Source: Pilaira anomala (lineage: Eukaryota > Mucoromycota > Mucoromycetes > Mucorales > Mucoraceae). From it: a stretch of 64,000 nucleotides of DNA. Position 1 is the stretch's first letter; every line of letters begins with the position of its first letter. Position numbers and translations under genes: made by a program. Location of the stretch: contig JAIXMQ010000050.1 in NCBI GenBank assembly GCA_025716855.1, forward strand, positions 124,001-188,000, in the 5' to 3' direction. Positions 12,718-24,382 of the stretch are shown here, one piece after another. The notes beneath the pieces are model-generated. The model made no database searches. It had not been told where the DNA came from and saw only the letters and a program-made list of their open reading frames with translations.

Positions 12718-15700
12718 ATGGAGGAAAATATAATAGAGGACCGGACACCAGAAGCCACTAAACCATCATATTCTGCTCCAACACTCGGAATTAATAATTC
12801 ATCTTCTTCAACAGTAGAATTCTCCAGTAAAGATTCATTAAATGACACCAATTCAAAACAAAAGAATCAGCGCAATGAAAAATCGCATAAAGATTTCCCT
12901 GAAATTCGGGCATATTATGCAAAGTAATAATTTATTCTCAAAACCGAAAAAAAAAATAATGTAGAAATTAACAATTTCATTTGCCTAAATAGTATAGCAA
13001 AAGATGGTACACCTGCACATAATAACAGTACTGATTCATTTTCTTCAAGTGTTTCAAAAAAACAAGACGAAACTTATTCTTATTCATCTTCACTAAATAT
13101 TCCTACTTCACTTCCAACTGTACCCGTATCTGAACGTACGGAATGTTACACTATTTTATAAATCTATTTTGTTTGCTAAATTTTCCTTTTTACATGTATA
13201 GCTGACATCAGAAACTTCGAAAATACTAATATATATACAAAAAAATCACAATCAGCCGAATTTCCTTCAAGATACACATCTTCAATACCCGTCAATTATT
13301 TTACACAACCACATAATCAGCAAGAGCAATCACTACCGCAGCCTATGTATCAAGATAGTATTGACAAAATTGATGTGGATGTTTTGGCTGCTTTTTCAGA
13401 TGGTGAAGATGGTCGATACAACCGATATGCTTCATCTGCCGATTCTACGTTAGCCTTAATCGAAAGTAGAAAATATAACGGAACAAAGGCTTTAACGGCA
13501 GGTGTCAACGATAGTCAAGCCTCGATTCAAACCAATGTTAGTCACAGTAATATGAATGCTTTACAAGGTTATGCTACAGCCGATTGTCCTTACCCTGCTT
13601 GGGGCCCTGAAGAAGCTATTCCAGTTACTTATAAAGATCTCGAAAGTACTTTTATGGCCATAGCTCAAAAGTTCGGATTTCAACAAGATAGTGTCAAAAA
13701 CATGACTGAACATTTAATGATTATGCTTGATTCGCGTGCATCCCGCATCTCACCTCAATTAGCTTTGGATACTTTACATGCTGATTATATTGGAGGTGAT
13801 AATGCTAATTACCGTAAGTGGTACTTCGCTTCTCAAATGGACATATATGATCAAACCGAGCAAGAAAAATTAAATGCAGCAGACATTGGTGATGAACATG
13901 AGCAATTGCGACGTACAGAAGAAAAATGGTTACTACGTATGCGAAACTTGACAAATCATGAAAAGGTACGAGATTTGGCATTGTATCTTTTACTATGGGG
14001 GGAAGCGGCACCTGTTCGTTTTACACCAGAGACACTATGCTTTATTTACAAGGTCGCTTCGGATTATTACTGTCATGTAGAAAACCAAGTTACAGAGGAT
14101 GTACCTGAAGGCACATACTTGGATACTGTAGTAGCACCCTTATATTCATTTTTTAGGGATCAAACTTATGTCTTAGCGAACGGAAAATACGCAAAACGAG
14201 AAAAAGATCATGATCGTGTTATTGGTTATGATGATGTCAATCAGTTTTTTTGGCATTCTAATTGTTACGATCGAATTTTGGTCGGAGAAGGAGACAAACC
14301 AAGTAAGGAAAACAGCCTAGGCAAGCTACCACCACACGATCGTTATAATGCATTAAAATCTGTAAATTGGAAAAAAACATTCACAAAGACTTACAAGGAA
14401 AAGCGTAGTTGGATGCATGCCTCCATCAATTTCTCTCGAGTCTGGGTTATACATATTGTTACTTTTTGGTATTATATTATGGCAAATGCATATTCTCTTT
14501 ACCTGGACGTAGACAAGGAAGTTGCAAAAGAAGAAGTGGCCGTACAAATATCGATTGTAGCTCTTGGTGGTGTGGTTGCATGTTTCTTGGTCCTAATTGG
14601 TTCTTGTGCAGAACTGGCATATTTGCCTGTCAGCTGGCACAACTCAAAATACGTTTTAAGGCGAATCGTCTTTTTATTTATTTTAATGATCATTAATGCA
14701 GGTCCTTCGTTCTACTGTATTGTACTGGATAGAGTAAGCTGGATATCAAAAACAGTAGCGATTGTTCAGCTCTTGTTTAGTGTTGGTACTACTTTATTCT
14801 TATCCATTGTACCTTCGTCTCGACTCTTTATGAGAAAATCAAAACATACGCGAGAAGAATTAGCTAATGAAAGTTTTACCGCAAACTTTCCTCCTTTGAA
14901 AAGAATCGATCGTGTTATGTCTATTTGTTTATGGATTTGCGTGTTCTCTTGTAAACTACTGGAATCCTACTTCTTCTTGGCTTTGTCTTTTAAAGATCCT
15001 CTTACAGTAATCAGTACTATGAATATCATTAATTGTAACGATAGACTGATTGGATCTGTTATTTGTGAACAAATGCCTCGTATCACCATTGCTATCATGT
15101 TTATGATGGATTTGGTGCTTTATTTCTTAGATACTTATTTGTGGTACATTATTTGGAATACTGCATTCTCTGTTTCTAGATCATTCTACCTTGGTATCTC
15201 TATCTGGTCACCATGGAGAAATATCTTTGCAAGTTTACCAAAAAGAATATTTGTCAAATTACTGGCTACGCCTGATATTCAAGTCAAGTATAAGCCCAAG
15301 GTGTTATGCTCTCAAATTTGGAATGCAATTGTAATTACAATGTATCGTGAACATTTAATTACTGTAGATCATGCCCAGCGTATGTTATACCAACAGGTAA
15401 GGAAATAAACTTATGCGTTTTATTTTATTTATTTATTTTGAAAAAAGAGGCCACTCACATAAATAAACAACAAATAGGAAGTGAACCCTTTGGATGGACA
15501 GCGCACTTTAAAGGCTCCTACTTTCTTTGTCACGCAAGAAGACACTTCCTTCAAAACTGAATATTTTCCTCAACATGGCGAAGCTGAACGTCGTATTCAT
15601 TTCTTCGCTCAAAGCTTAACGACACCTATGCCACCCTCTCACCCAGTTGAATGTATGCCAACTTTTACCGTATTGACCGTAGGTTTTATTTTATTTTTTG

Positions 15701-18700
15701 ATATCGTACAAATATTTTAATTAATGTATATTTGTTTGTCTAGCCTCACTACGGAGAAAAAATTTTATTATCACTTCGAGAAATTATCCGTGAAGAGGAC
15801 AATAGTACGCGAGTGACCTTATTAGAATACCTGAAACAGTTACACACAGTTGAATGGGATAATTTTGTAAAAGACACTAAAATGTTGGTGGAAGATGAAG
15901 GTAAAACGGGGGTAGACGCAAGATATCAAAATAGTGATTCTGATTTAACAAATGCTTGTAACGCGGAAAAAGAATTGGTTAAAAGTGACATTGATGATTT
16001 GCCGTTTTATTGTATTGGTTTCAAATCTTCTAAACCAGAATACACTTTACGTACTCGTATTTGGGCCTCTCTTCGTGCTCAGACATTGTATCGTACTGTA
16101 TCTGGATTTATGAATTATAAAAAGGCTATCAAATTATTATATCGTGTCGAAAATCCCGAAACTGTTCGTATCTATCAAGACGATAAAGAAAATCTTGATC
16201 AGGACCTCGATCGTTTAGCGAAACGTAAATTCAAATTTTTGGTCGCAATGCAACGGTATGCAAAATTCAGTCCCAGCGAAGCTGAAGATGCCGAATTCTT
16301 ATTCAAAGCCTTCCCAGAACTCCAAGTTGCCTACATTGATGAAGTACCCCCAACTGAAGAAGGTGGTGAGATTACATATTACTCCGCTCTTATTGACGGT
16401 TCCTCTGAAATTAATGAAGCCGGAAAGCGTGTACCTCGTTACCGTGTACGTTTACCGGGTAATCCTATTATAGGTGACGGTAAATCAGATAACCAAAATC
16501 ATGCCATTATCTTTTATCGTGGCGAATTCCTACAACTAATTGATGCTAATCAAGATAACTACCTTGAAGAATGCCTAAAAATTAGAAACGTACTTGGTGA
16601 ATTTGAGACTTTAGAACCTTCTCATATATCACCTTATTCTGCTGCTTATGAAAAGTCTAAGAATTCTCCTGTAGCTATTGTTGGTGCCCGTGAATATATC
16701 TTTTCTGAAAATGTAGGTGTACTTGGTGATGTTGCTGCTGGTAAAGAGCAAACTTTTGGTACTTTAACACAACGTATTATGGCTAAAATTGGTGGTAAAT
16801 TGCATTATGGTCATCCTGATTTCTTGAATGCTATCTTTATGAACACAAGAGGAGGTGTTTCAAAAGCTCAAAAGGGTCTTCACTTAAATGAGGATATTTA
16901 TGCAGGTATGAATGCTTTTACTCGAGGTGGGCGTATCAAACATACAGAATATTTCCAATGTGGTAAAGGTCGAGATCTTGGTTTTGGCTCCATCTTGAAC
17001 TTTACAACCAAGATTGGTACAGGTATGGGTGAACAAATGTTATCCCGTGAATATTATTATATTGGTACTCAATTACCACTTGATCGTTTCTTAACATTTT
17101 ACTATGCTCATCCTGGTTTCCATATCAATAATATCTTTATTATGATGTCCGTTCAAATGTTTATGTTGGCTATTTTATTTATTAGCGCTATGGGTGCAAC
17201 TTTAACTATCTGTGAGTACAATGCAGATGCACCTCCAGAAGCACCATTAATTCCTGCGGGTTGTTATAATCTCGTTCCTATTTTTGATTGGGTGAAGCGT
17301 TGTATCTTATCCATCTTTGTTGTATTCTTTGCTGCTTTCTTGCCCTTGTTCTTACAAGAATTGACTGAAAGAGGTTTTTGGCGTAGTTTAACTCGTATGG
17401 GTCGACACTTTATCTCTTTATCTCCTTTATTCGAAATTTTTGTCACTCAAATTTATACAAACTCAGTTTTGGAAAATCTGGTGTATGGTGGTGCCATGTA
17501 TATTGGTACAGGTCGTGGTTTTGCTACATCTCGGATCCCATTCAGTACGCTGTACTCAAGATTTACTGGCCCTAGTATTTATGTTGGTGCAAGAAATTTT
17601 GTTATTATGCTGTTTGCTTCCATAGCTTATTGGATTCCCCATTTGCTTTACTTCTGGTTTACAGTAGTGGCATTAATGATTTCACCCTTTGTATTCAATC
17701 CAAACCAATTCTCTCCTATTGATTTCTTAGTTGACTATAAGGAATTTATTCGTTGGTTATCTAGAGGCAATTCAAATACGCACAAGAACTCTTGGATTAG
17801 CCACACGCGATCTGCTCGAGCACGGATCACCGGTTATAAACGTTCTGCGCCTGCAAGTACCACAACCACAATAGCAGATTTACCTCGTCTTGGATTAGGC
17901 TCTATTTTTGTATCCGAGGTTATTCTACCTTTAATTTATGCTATCTTGTGTACAATCCCTTATAGCTTTATCAAGAGTTTCGATTCTGATGATTCTACGC
18001 TACCTGCAACTGGCCCTAGCCCACTTATTCGCATTGGTGTAATGGCATTAGGCCCCATCTTGGTAAATACAGTAGGTCTCATGGTATTCTTCGGCATGTC
18101 TGTTAGTATCGGTAGTATTTTAAGTATCTGGGTAGTCAAATTTGGTTCTATTATGGCAGCATGCGCTCATGCATGGTCAGTTATTACCATCATTATCTTT
18201 TTTGAAATCTTTTTCTTTTTGGAGGAATGGAAGTTATTAAATGTGGTACTTGGTATTGTATCTATGATTGGTATTCAACGATTTGTAATCAAGTTATTGA
18301 CCGTTATGTGTCTAACGCGTGAATTCAAACAAGATGAATCTAATCGTGGTTGGTGGACCGGAAAGTGGTACGGTCGTGGGGTAAGACTTTGTTTGAATCA
18401 GTCAATCATTTTTTTTTAATTTGATATTAACCTTAAATTTCTGTAATTTGTAGCTTGGATGGCATGGTAAAAAAGACATAATTAAAAAATAAAATACTAA
18501 AAAAAATTTATTTACTAACGTTTTTTTTAAAAAAAATTCTGTAGCTATTACTCAACCTGCTCGAGAATTTATTTGTAAAATTATTGAAATGACAGAGTTC
18601 TCTACAGACTTTTTGTTGGGTCATATCATCCTCTTTTTCCTTTCGTTATTTATATTAATTCCATACATTAATACAGCACACTCATTAATGCTCTTTTGGT

Positions 18701-18894
18701 TACGACCTTCAAAACAAATCAGAAGTCATATTTGGACAGCAAAACAGCGAAGGAAGAGAAAGCGTGTGGCCATTTGTTACGGTATCATGTTTTACAGCAT
18801 GTTTTTATTATTTATTGGTCTTGTTGTCGCCCCAATGATATTAGGAAAATCAATACTCTCTGGGTTAGTTGATATCAAGTCACTACCAATCTAA
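12718..18894 (+). CDS. FKS1: 1,3-beta-glucan synthase catalytic subunit
   Basis: Seven exons: 12718-12923, 12993-13135, 13202-15396, 15478-15678, 15744-18380, 18454-18466 (13 nt) and 18545-18894, all phase-consistent, about 1914 residues, the usual Fks length. It is an integral plasma-membrane GT48 enzyme that polymerises UDP-glucose into wall beta-1,3-glucan. The N-terminus (about 1-170) is Ser/Asn-rich and cytosolic, then come FKS1_dom1 ([18 protein letters not shown]) and a first membrane cluster (about 470-790). The large catalytic loop carries [20 protein letters not shown] and AIIFYRGE near residue 1160 and [15 protein letters not shown] second membrane cluster fills the last 500 residues. 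The echinocandin hot spots are recognisable: FLALSFKDP near 708 and DWVKRCIL near 1430, both differing from the Candida and Saccharomyces forms. The last exon, reached through a 13-nt exon, encodes the final membrane helices. Confidence 0.96.
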
Positions 18895-19013
18895 TTAATT
18901 ATTATTTCTCTCTCTTCCTTCCCCCTCCCCCTCTATACTCTTAATTATGTATTAAAAAAAACCAAGCTTTTATTCCAATGCTAAATTATACATTTATTTG
19001 TATCACTATCTCT

Positions 19014-20971
19014 TTAAAGAACTTTGATAGATTGTAAAATCTTAACACCAATTTCGAACTAACAAAAAAAAAAAAAAATTAATTAAAAAAAAATTAATCA
19101 AATAGATAATATAAATAAAACTTACGCATGCAACAATAACAGCGACAATAATCAAATAAATAATAATCAAAGTCTGATATTCGACACCAAAGTTAGTTAA
19201 ATGATCTCTAAGCATGGACAAAAGATCTGAAATAACACGGAGACGATCGTTCAAGATTTGAGCCCTTTGAGGAATTTCTAGATACTCTCTTATTGCAGTA
19301 TACATGGGTTTTAAAGCAGGTTCAGACCAGAAAATCTCGGGTGTATCTAATATATAGACATATTAATAAACGTGTATTAAATTTTCATCATGCTTATATT
19401 ATCTTCAAATTACCCAACACATTAGAAACAAGATTGACATTCATTCTTAAAGCAAACAACTGTCCATTAATTTTAGTGATTTCACTACGAGTTTTACCTA
19501 AACGACCGGTTTCAGCCATCTCTTTAGGCAAATGTTTGGTATCTTCAATCGTTTTATCCATAATATCTTCGTATCTCGCAACAACTGCACTCTGGGATAG
19601 ACCATGAGAGAGAGTTAACTTGATCATATGATTGCTACTCTTTAAAGTGATCATATCATTAAAGATTCTGGGCTTCATTTGAGATGTATCATATTGGAAG
19701 TGAATTTCTTCAATTTGCATATCTTCATCCGGATTATCTCTAAAGGGATTAATAGAGAACCCCATGAAATCTTCTAACATTAATAACTCTTCTGCGCGTC
19801 TAAAATTCCAGAATACAACTACACCATAATCAAAGATAAAAACTTCACCGCCCTTGAAGGGTTCACGAACAGGTTTAGTGATCTCTTCTTCTTCTTCAAC
19901 AGGGATTTCAATACCATGCACTTGGACTAATTGATCTTGAATATCATTCTGACTCCTAGGAGAGGGTATATCAACATCGTCTTCATCATTTGTTGGTTTA
20001 GCTTGGGAAAACGGATTTTCGAATATACCTTCCTGCTCTTCATTTTGTTGTTTTTGAAATTCATCTTGAAGTCTTTGTTCTTGTTCTACTTCTTGTTGAC
20101 GTAAATCCTCTTCCTCGTGTTGTCGATGTATATCGATATCCTCTTCAAAGTAGTCTTTTCTGTTTTGATAATAATCAGGATAAGGCTGACCAGGACGTGG
20201 TTGAACTATAGTAGGCGCTTCTGCACGAGCATTATAATTATCCTCGTCGTAATCCATTCCATCTTCATCTGCTTCATTATATCGATTATTGTTAGGTGCA
20301 GAAGGGACATTACTTCTGACTTTAATATTATAAAGGTTTTCTTTGTCAGGGCGTAAAGTTCGCAAGGGAAAGTGATAAGCAGCATAAAGACATTCATCAT
20401 ATAAGCGAGGTGATACACGATGATGTTGACGTAAGAAAGGTCGAAGTCGATTTAAATCATATCCTTCTCCTGTACAATAAGCAGCTGCTCGAGGCAATAA
20501 AGCTAATTCACGTTCATCTTTTGTCATTCTTTCGGCTGCAGTACGAGATCCAAAAGTCCATTCAATAGGTAAAGGAACACCGGCACTACGAGGTTGATTT
20601 TGTTCATCTTGCCATTGTTGTTGTCGATGGTCGTCAATTGAAGTAGTTGAAAACCGACGTTCTTCTCGTTCTTCTTCCAATTCTTCGGGACTCGTATTTG
20701 AATCCTCTGGTAAAACTGACGACATTGTTGTCTCTACATTGTCCGTAGAAGAATGAGGAAATAACACAAGCTTTTGAGATACTTTAGTGCTTCTAAGTGG
20801 TTGTGTTGGTTTTCCGCGAACTGCGTTGTTGTTATTTTCTGCAATGAGATTGCTAGTCAAATTCGATCGAACAGTTTGAGGAATAGCATTTGGTTTTAAT
20901 ACTTGTTTAGAAATTGCCGAGGGCTTTTGCGCCGTCTTTCTAGAGCTTGATTCAGAAGGCTTATTTGACAT
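19014..20971 (-). CDS. RMD1/Sif2-like DUF155 membrane protein
   Basis: Three minus-strand exons: 20971-19414, 19346-19126 and 19058-19014, about 607 residues. The in-frame ATG at 20971 is chosen because the upstream in-frame ORF runs into a poly-Phe stretch typical of non-coding T-runs. The N-terminal 350 residues are disordered, with acidic/Gln-rich stretches. The DUF155 (RMND1) domain follows: VFIFDYGVVVFWNF, EEIHFQYD, ITLKSSNHMIKLTLSHGLSQS, HLPKEMAETG and RMNVNLVSNVLG, then EYLEIPQRAQILNDRL. A C-terminal membrane helix (TLIIIYLIIVAVIVAC) is followed by 14 residues. This layout matches yeast Rmd1/Rmd8 and fission-yeast Sif2/Sif3. Family members act in mitochondria or at other membranes; the exact location of this one is not clear. 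Confidence 0.85.
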
Positions 20972-22340
20972 GACTTCAAAGTGAAGAAAAAAGAAAGAAA
21001 ACAGATTAAAATTAAAAAAAAAGTCCCCGTTTGGTTTCGCAAACCCCCAAATTGTTTCGTCAGAATAATTTATCATTGGCCTGAGCAGCATGTTTTCTTT
21101 ATAAGGTGTGTCCATAGGCTATCATGAAATAATAGTTTATAAATTTTTGATTTCAAGTGACTCCAGATGTTTGAGGCGTTCTATGTTGCGTTCATCAAGG
21201 ATAAGCGAGTTACATTATATCCTCAGTTTAAAACACCCTTTTTGTATTTATTGACTTGAAACAATGAACGACTCAAAAATATACTATTCTTTTTTAGTTA
21301 TCCTTCTTGTTTATGGCTTTCAACATAACAAGTTAAATTCAATTCTTTCACATAACTTTTCTCCCTTCACGTTTTTACTTCCTCACCGAAAAACTTTTAT
21401 AAAAATAAAAATAAATCTGATAGATTGGTATCATATCTGAATTTTACATGTAATATATAGTTAGGAACAAAACTTAAGAAATATTAAGAATAAGGACTAT
21501 AACGCACGAAGATACGAACATTAATAATAATTAATAATTAAAAAAAAAAGAGGCAATCAAGCAACTTTCTACTTTCTTCGCTTATGACTTGTGGTTTTCG
21601 CTAACTCTAAATAAATCTTCTTATTTGTACATATTTCTATAAAATATATTTAATATGACCATCTTTCCACTCAAACTTTTTAAATTTCTATATGTACCTA
21701 TAAAATATTGAAATATTGAAGTATTACATCCTGCTGCTACTTATCTTTTAAATTAGTTGGCACTATCAAATGACTTTTTTCAGTTAAATTTTTGTGTATA
21801 CCAGTCAGTAATATCATTTATTTATTTTTTAATTTATTGAAAAATCTATAAATAATAAACTACCAATATTTTCTTTTCCCGGCTTTTTGTTCAGAAGTGA
21901 TTGGTTTGAAAACCAAATGTTAACTATGAAATACGTAAGTCTTGCTATATTCAATTAAGGTACGATCAAGATACACAAAATCTTACTGCTTGTAAGTACT
22001 AATATTCTATAGAATCAAGATATTGTCAAAGAATTTGCTACGTTTGTCAAAAATGAACCTGCAGATATTTTTATCGCATTTTTACCGTAACTAACTGATA
22101 ATCAGCTGGAGATTAACCACCAGCTAGAAGAATCTCACAGCTACCAATTGATACTTTAAAGAGCAATGTTAGGTACATAAAATTTACTGTTTCGCTACAT
22201 ACTGAAGAAAATATTTTTATCATATATCTATTCGAAACGTTAGATGAAGCAAGCATTTATTTTCAAAGTCCTTTCAAGAAGGTGAAAAAGGGACATCGTG
22301 TTTCAAATTCAGAAATGTGGTCTCTTCTGTGTATATCAAT
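20972..22340. other. Intergenic region between RMD1-like gene and Arl2
   Basis: AT-rich divergent spacer of about 1.4 kb. It holds promoters of both neighbours. One possible two-exon micro-ORF is reported as a finding (21917-22090). No RNA gene was recognised. The stretch 21400-21880 is very AT-rich with many AATAA-like words. Confidence 0.5.
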
Positions 22341-23075
22341 ATGGGATTATTAACTATTTTAAAAAAGAATCGACAAAATGAAAAAGAAATGCGTATTCTT
22401 ATGCTGTAAGTTACACTTTTTTTTTCAAAGCTTGTATAGTTACCAACGTAATTATTTAGTGGGCTCGATAACGCAGGAAAGACGACCATCTTGAAGCGAA
22501 TCAATGGTGAAGCAATTGATACCATTTCACCTACATTAGGGTTCAACATTAAAACTTTGGAGCATGAGGGGTATAGTTTTATACAAATAACACTGTAAAA
22601 TATTTTAAAAAAGAAATTAATAGTAAAAAAGGTTCAAATTGAATATTTGGGATGTAGGAGGACAAAAGTCGATTCGTTCTTATTGGCGTAATTACTTTGA
22701 GCAGACCGATGCACTTATTTGGGTAGTTGATTCAGCCGATCGACTTCGACTTGGTGATTGTAAAAGAGAACTGAACTTGTTATTACAAGAAGAAAGATTA
22801 GCAGGTGCTACATTATTAGTTTTTGCCAATAAACAAGATATTAGTGGTGCATTAAGTGAAGAAGAAATTAAAAATGTAAGTCATCCGCATGTTATAAAAA
22901 ATATATAAGCGCAATAATAATAAACGACTACAAAATAAAGGTATTGGGATTAGATGATATTAAGAGTCATCACTGGGCTATTTTAGCATGTAGTGCAGTA
23001 ACAGGAGAAAATTTATTGAGAGGAATGGATTGGGTAGTAAATGATGTTGGATCAAGAATTTATATGCTTGATTAA
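22341..23075 (+). CDS. ARL2: ADP-ribosylation factor-like GTPase 2
   Basis: Four exons: 22341-22405, 22460-22570, 22632-22875 and 22941-23075, giving 184 residues, the normal Arl2 length. The N-terminus [20 protein letters not shown] is typical of Arl2, which keeps Gly2 but is poorly myristoylated. The P-loop GLDNAGKTT spans an exon junction at residues 22-30. Switch I is SPTLGFNIK, switch [20 protein letters not shown], and the guanine specificity motifs are NKQD and ACSAVTG. Arl2 (fission yeast Alp41, budding yeast Cin4) works with tubulin cofactors C, D and E in making and recycling alpha-beta tubulin. Its stop codon overlaps the stop of the convergent phosphatase gene. Confidence 0.95.
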
Positions 23076-24151
23076 AAAGAAACATCTAATACGTCGACTA
23101 CATCCTCTACTTTTGCCAAGTCTTCTAGAAAAGGAATTAAATCTATCAATTCTGAATCATGTTGATCATTAAACCAAGTAGAAACTGGTACTGCATTTGA
23201 TGGGTGCAAACTATAACTAGCCGGCGTATTGTCTAATATAATCACACTCTTTAAATCACGACCTAATCTTGATAGATCCTATAAAATTGAAATATATATA
23301 TATGTGTGTGTGTGTATATAATAATAAGGAGTTATGTATACTTAATATATAAGGAGATATATATATATATATATATTTATTTATTTATACATATAATAGA
23401 AATACCTTGATATAAGCTCCTTTGTATGAATGACATGATTCTCTGAATAATCTATGATGCACGACTTTATGTAAATCAAATTTATCCAATACTGGATCTG
23501 CATATTTTGAAAGACTTGCCGTAAATATAACAATTTCGTACAATTCACCCATACGTTTCATAAATTCATCTACACCAGGTCTTTTTAATACAAACACATT
23601 ATGATAATGTCCTTCTATTTCAACGGGTACGATAAAATCAGCGCCAGCCACGGTTTTAAAAGAACTATGAATAAGCGTTTCGTCAAGGTCTAATACAAGA
23701 CATTTTCTGCTCGAGTGTTGCTTTTCAATAGGTTTCAATAAACAAGTAATGTTGGAATCTTGATCGTCAATGGTTAACTCTTCCTCTTCTTCTTCTACTT
23801 CTTCCTCTGGCTCTATCTCTTTTTCTTTAGGTACAGTTTGTTCAGTTTCAGTTTCTACTTTTGCTTCTGCTTCTGCTTTTGCTTCTGTTTCTGTCTCTGT
23901 TTCTATTGTAACAATTTCTCTTGTCGTAGTTGATTTAGGTGGAGAAGCAATAGCAGGTGTTGGTGCTTCTTTCTCATTTGATTTACAGCACATAAATAAA
24001 GACAAGAAAGTCTTTCTCGGTTTCTTTACCCAATTACCTATTCATAATGATGAATAACACTATCAATAAAACTTATAATTACTTTACGACGAAATAAAGA
24101 GGTCTTTGTCTGTGGCATTACAAGTGTTGATCCTCCGTCTACGTTGGCCAT
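23072..24151 (-). CDS. FCP1/NIF-type Ser/Thr phosphatase (Psr1/SCP-like)
   Basis: Three minus-strand exons: 24151-24088, 24037-23406 and 23278-23072, about 300 residues. The catalytic motif DLDET (in [16 protein letters not shown], about residues 133-148) is intact. It is followed by [36 protein letters not shown], and [19 protein letters not shown], then [18 protein letters not shown], all hallmark SCP/Psr1/Nem1-like segments. The N-terminal 120 residues are a long acidic and Thr/Glu/Ala repeat stretch. An early CC pair (MCCKSN) recalls the lipid-anchor Cys of yeast Psr1, so plasma-membrane anchoring is possible. Likely substrates are phospho-Ser/Thr proteins in stress signalling; this is inferred from the family. 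Confidence 0.92.
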
Positions 24152-24238
24152 ATTTGTTGTTAAAAGAAAAAAGAAAAGGGTAAAAAAAATCAGGAACACG
24201 GAAATTGATCCGAGTCACCTACTTTACATTTCTACACT

Positions 24239-24270
24239 TTTTTTTTTTTTTTTTTTTTTGTTTGTTTAAG

Positions 24271-24301
<31 letters not shown>
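24239..24301. repeat. Facing poly(T) and poly(A) tracts
   Basis: About 22 T (interrupted only by GTTTG near the end) are followed by AAG and about 30 A. Transcribed or single-stranded, they could pair as a long A:T hairpin. They lie in the spacer between the phosphatase and exchanger genes, directly upstream of the exchanger TATA box. Confidence 0.9.
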
Positions 24302-24303
<2 letters not shown>

Positions 24304-24305
24304 AA

Positions 24306-24313
24306 TATAAATA
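24306..24313 (+). promoter_or_regulatory. TATA box of the Ca2+/H+ exchanger gene
   Basis: TATAAATA lies about 70 bp before the predicted start codon, right after a poly(A) tract. Placement and sequence fit a core promoter. Confidence 0.55.
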
Positions 24314-24382
24314 CAGGAGTTGAAACGAAATATAACCTGTTTCTTTCTCTCTATTAACTTTATCAACTATTTTAATTGTAAT

